Assembly: GCF_010450875.1 (NCBI RefSeq)
Contig: NZ_CP048422.1
Span: forward strand, 2,887,001 to 2,951,000
Direction of reading: 5' to 3'
Origin: Sphingomonas insulae
GTDB lineage: Bacteria > Pseudomonadota > Alphaproteobacteria > Sphingomonadales > Sphingomonadaceae
Length of the DNA: 64,000 nucleotides
Shown here: positions 61,820 through 64,000 of the stretch, piece after piece
Layout of the letters: the number at the start of each line of letters is the position of its first letter
How positions within the stretch are numbered: position 1 is the stretch's first letter
Notes under the pieces: model-generated
Seen by the model: the letters and a program-made list of their open reading frames with translations, nothing else
The model's database searches: none
What the model was told of the DNA's origin: nothing
Made by a program: the position numbers and the translations under genes

Positions 61820-62482
61820 TTATGGCGTTGCGGGCGGCGGGGTTCGGGGCGCCGGCGTCTTGGGCTTGAATGCGCACAGGTCGGCGACGATGCAGCGCCA
61901 GCATTCGGGCTTGCGCGCCTTGCAGACGTAGCGGCCATGCAGGATCAGCCAATGATGGGCATGGACGCGAAACGGCTGCGGTGTCGCCTTGTCGAGTGCA
62001 TTCTCGACCGCCAGCGGCGTCTTGCCGCGGGCAAGGCCGGTGCGGTTGCCGACGCGGAATATATGGGTGTCGACCGCGAACGTCTCCGCGCCGAACGCGA
62101 CGTTGAGGACGACATTGGCGGTCTTGCGGCCGACGCCGGGCAGTCGCTCCAGTGCGGCACGATCGTCCGGCACCGCGCTGCCATGGTCGGCGACCAGCGC
62201 CTCGGACAGGGCGATGACGTTCTTGGCCTTGGTGTTGAACAGGCCGATCGTCCGGATATGCTGCTTCAGCGCGTCGAGGCCCAATGCGACCATCTGTTCC
62301 GGGGTCTTCACTCGGTCGAACAGCGCGCGCGTCGCCGTGTTGACGCCGGCGTCGGTGGCCTGCGCCGACAGCACCACCGCGACCAGCAGCTGGTAGGCGT
62401 TGCCTGATTCCAGCTCCGTTTCCGGATGCGGGTTGGCCTCCGCCAGCCGGCGGTAGAATTCGAAGACGTCCGCCTTCTTCAC
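61820..62482 (-). CDS. nth: Endonuclease III
   Basis: A 220-residue base-excision repair glycosylase/AP lyase. The helix-hairpin-helix [13 protein letters not shown] contains the catalytic Lys; VDTHIFRV holds the catalytic Asp. The 4Fe-4S motif C-x6-C-x2-C-x5-C is complete near the C-terminus ([17 protein letters not shown]). The start is GTG 62482, overlapping the dapB stop (GTGA), rather than the open frame further up. Confidence 0.95.
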   Translation of the reverse strand: MKKADVFEFYRRLAEANPHPETELESGNAYQLLVAVVLSAQATDAGVNTATRALFDRVKTPEQMVALGLDALKQHIRTIGLFNTKAKNVIALSEALVADHGSAVPDDRAALERLPGVGRKTANVVLNVAFGAETFAVDTHIFRVGNRTGLARGKTPLAVENALDKATPQPFRVHAHHWLILHGRYVCKARKPECWRCIVADLCAFKPKTPAPRTPPPATP

Positions 62483-63207
62483 AGGCCCAGCACGTCGCCC
62501 ATGCGATAGCGGCCCGGCGGCTGGCTGGCGATCCACAGGGCGGCGCGAACCGCACCCTTGGCGAAGATGCTGCGGTCCTGCGCCAGATGCGCCAGCTCGA
62601 TCCGCTCCCCCTCGCTGGCGAAGACGACGTTGTGATCGCCGATCACCGACCCCCCGCGCAGCGAGGCCATGCCGATCGTCCCCTCGGTCCGTGCGCCGGT
62701 CAGCCCGGCACGGCCATCGACCCGCAATTCGGACAGCGTCGTCCCCCGCCCCGCCGCCGCGGCCTCGCCGAGCAGGATAGCGGTACCGGACGGCGCGTCG
62801 ACCTTGTGGCGATGGTGGCTCTCGACGATCTCGATGTCCCAGTCGGTGCCCAGCTTCGCCGCAGTCTCGCGCACCAGCCGGGCGAGCAGGGTGACGCCGA
62901 GCGAGGTGTTGCCGGTTTGCAGTACCGCGATGTCGGCCGCCGCGGCATCGATCGCGGCATGCTGGGCCTGGGTAAGGCCGGTGGTGCCGATCACCAGCGG
63001 CGTGCCGGCCGCGCGCGAAATGGCAAGATGCGCGTCGAGTGCCGAGGGCGTCGAGAAATCCACCAGCACATCCGCCACCCCCGCCAACGCCGACGGATCG
63101 CCGCCCGCATCGACGCCGCCCGCGAACGTGGCTCCCGCGACCGCAATTTGCTCGGCAATCGCGCGCCCCATGCGCCCGCTACTGCCGTAGATGCCGATCG
63201 CGGTCAT
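62479..63207 (-). CDS. dapB: 4-hydroxy-tetrahydrodipicolinate reductase
   Basis: A 242-residue enzyme of lysine and diaminopimelate synthesis. GIYGSSGRMGRAI at the N-terminus binds NAD(P)H; SHHRHKVDAPSGTA near residues 130-143 is the substrate and active-site loop. The length is normal. It is coupled to nth by a four-base overlap. The start faces the sirtuin gene across 181 bases. Confidence 0.96.
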   Translation of the reverse strand: MTAIGIYGSSGRMGRAIAEQIAVAGATFAGGVDAGGDPSALAGVADVLVDFSTPSALDAHLAISRAAGTPLVIGTTGLTQAQHAAIDAAAADIAVLQTGNTSLGVTLLARLVRETAAKLGTDWDIEIVESHHRHKVDAPSGTAILLGEAAAAGRGTTLSELRVDGRAGLTGARTEGTIGMASLRGGSVIGDHNVVFASEGERIELAHLAQDRSIFAKGAVRAALWIASQPPGRYRMGDVLGL

Positions 63208-63388
63208 GCGCGCGCTCCACGATCATGGGCGATGGCCATGCGAGGCGTCGGGTTCATGGGCGCGAAGGTCATGGCGCCCCTTTGGCACAGGCCGGCTGCT
63301 TAGGACAGGCGGTGCCGCTAACATAACGGTGAAGCGAACCGCCGCGAGCGGCTTCTGCGAGCGCGGGATCGACGCTAAGGCTGCGACG

Positions 63389-64000
63389 ATGACGCACATC
63401 CGCAACATCGTCGTCCTGACCGGGGCCGGCATCTCCGCCGAGTCCGGCATCGCCACCTTTCGCGGTCCAGGCGGGCTGTGGGAGGGACATCGGATCGAGG
63501 ATGTCTGCACGCCGCAGGCACTCGTGATCGACCCGCAGTTGGTGCACCGTTTCTATGACATGCGACGCGCGGCGCTGGCCGATGTCGTACCGAATGTGGC
63601 GCATGTCGCGCTCGCGCGGCTTGATCGAGAGTGGCCGGGCGATCTGTTGATCGTGACGCAGAACGTCGACGACCTGCACGAGCGCGCCGGCGCACGACGC
63701 ATGCTGCATATGCACGGCGAGTTGCGCTCCGCCCTGTGTGCAGATTGTGGGCAACGGCAGACCTGGGCAGCGTCGTTGCCGATGGGCGCTGTATGCGAGG
63801 CATGCGGTGCCGCTGCATTACGGCCCGACATCGTGTTCTTTGGCGAGATGCCGTACGAGATGGAGGGCATCGAGACAGCGCTGGCACAGGCCGATTTGTT
63901 CGTCTCGATCGGCACGTCGGGCGCCGTTTACCCGGCGGCCGGATTCGTGCAGCTTGCTGCGGCCAGTGGCGCCGCGACGCTGGAACTCAATCTCGAGCGA
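63389..64000 (+). CDS. cobB: NAD-dependent protein deacylase (sirtuin), 5' part
   Basis: The frame runs off the end of the window after 204 codons. NAD-binding motifs are LTGAGISAESGIATFRG and TQNVDDLHERAGA, and the catalytic His lies in HMHGELR. The zinc site has CADCGQ and CEACG. The sequence RFYDMRR carries the Tyr and Arg that mark class III (Sirt5-like) sirtuins active on succinyl or malonyl groups. ATG 63389 is the first start that includes the NAD site. Confidence 0.93.
   Translation, partial: MTHIRNIVVLTGAGISAESGIATFRGPGGLWEGHRIEDVCTPQALVIDPQLVHRFYDMRRAALADVVPNVAHVALARLDREWPGDLLIVTQNVDDLHERAGARRMLHMHGELRSALCADCGQRQTWAASLPMGAVCEACGAAALRPDIVFFGEMPYEMEGIETALAQADLFVSIGTSGAVYPAAGFVQLAAASGAATLELNLER

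Overview
The window is GC-rich, densely coded DNA whose gene content, dispersed palindromic repeats and protein families point to an alphaproteobacterium of the Sphingomonadaceae (Sphingomonas-like). This is an inference from family resemblance; no rRNA is present. No integrase, transposase, CRISPR array or prophage structural gene is seen.

Layout. 1-6673: a phosphate-starvation locus, phoR (partial)-pstS-pstC-pstA-pstB-phoU-phoB. A candidate Pho box lies at the end of phoR and phoU carries a frameshift. 6773-9317: a secreted Ala/Pro-rich protein, an SDR dehydrogenase and a multispanning membrane protein. 9420-11932: a four-gene unit with a Tat-type exported protein, a PqqD-like chaperone, an HprK-related kinase and a nucleotidyltransferase. 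It matches the uncharacterised HPr-rel-A type of system and is the best candidate for new biology here. 12053-13991: the HslUV protease. 14343-15124: a two-gene holin/endolysin cassette. 15716-17185: a SulP transporter with a structured-looking leader. 17579-20192: sdhCDA without sdhB beside it. 20340-23085: two paralogous soluble chemoreceptors. They are followed by a 296-bp tandem duplication that includes a MITE-like element with CTAG-ended terminal inverted repeats. 23729-29480: housekeeping genes (SDR, prmA, phhA, a DUF2459 protein, a hydrolase, a small lipoprotein, glpQ).

29544-37302: a molybdenum hydroxylase locus (paoABC-like 2Fe-2S, FAD and Mo subunits, a second Mo subunit, XdhC and a MocA-like cytidylyltransferase). 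37631-42499: a tripartite MacAB/NodT-type efflux operon, followed by an enoyl-CoA hydratase. 43465-61616: an exopolysaccharide locus with a DUF6311 membrane protein, a Wzz/GumC-like co-polymerase, a Wza-like export lipoprotein, a Wzy-like polymerase, a GH44 glycosidase, a Wzx flippase, an epimerase, a GMC oxidoreductase, a WecG/TagA glycosyltransferase and a polyprenyl-phosphate sugar transferase. Embedded in it is an acyl-carrier-protein module: ACP, acyl-CoA dehydrogenase-like protein, amino acid:[carrier protein] ligase and a tandem alpha/beta-hydrolase. 61698-64000: tRNA-Arg(CCG), nth, dapB and a partial sirtuin.

The polysaccharide genes cover lipid-linked priming, flipping, polymerisation and export. 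Only two recognisable glycosyltransferases are present, so further assembly genes probably lie elsewhere. The aminoacyl carrier protein genes in the same run suggest an amino-acid-derived decoration of the polymer, which is inference.
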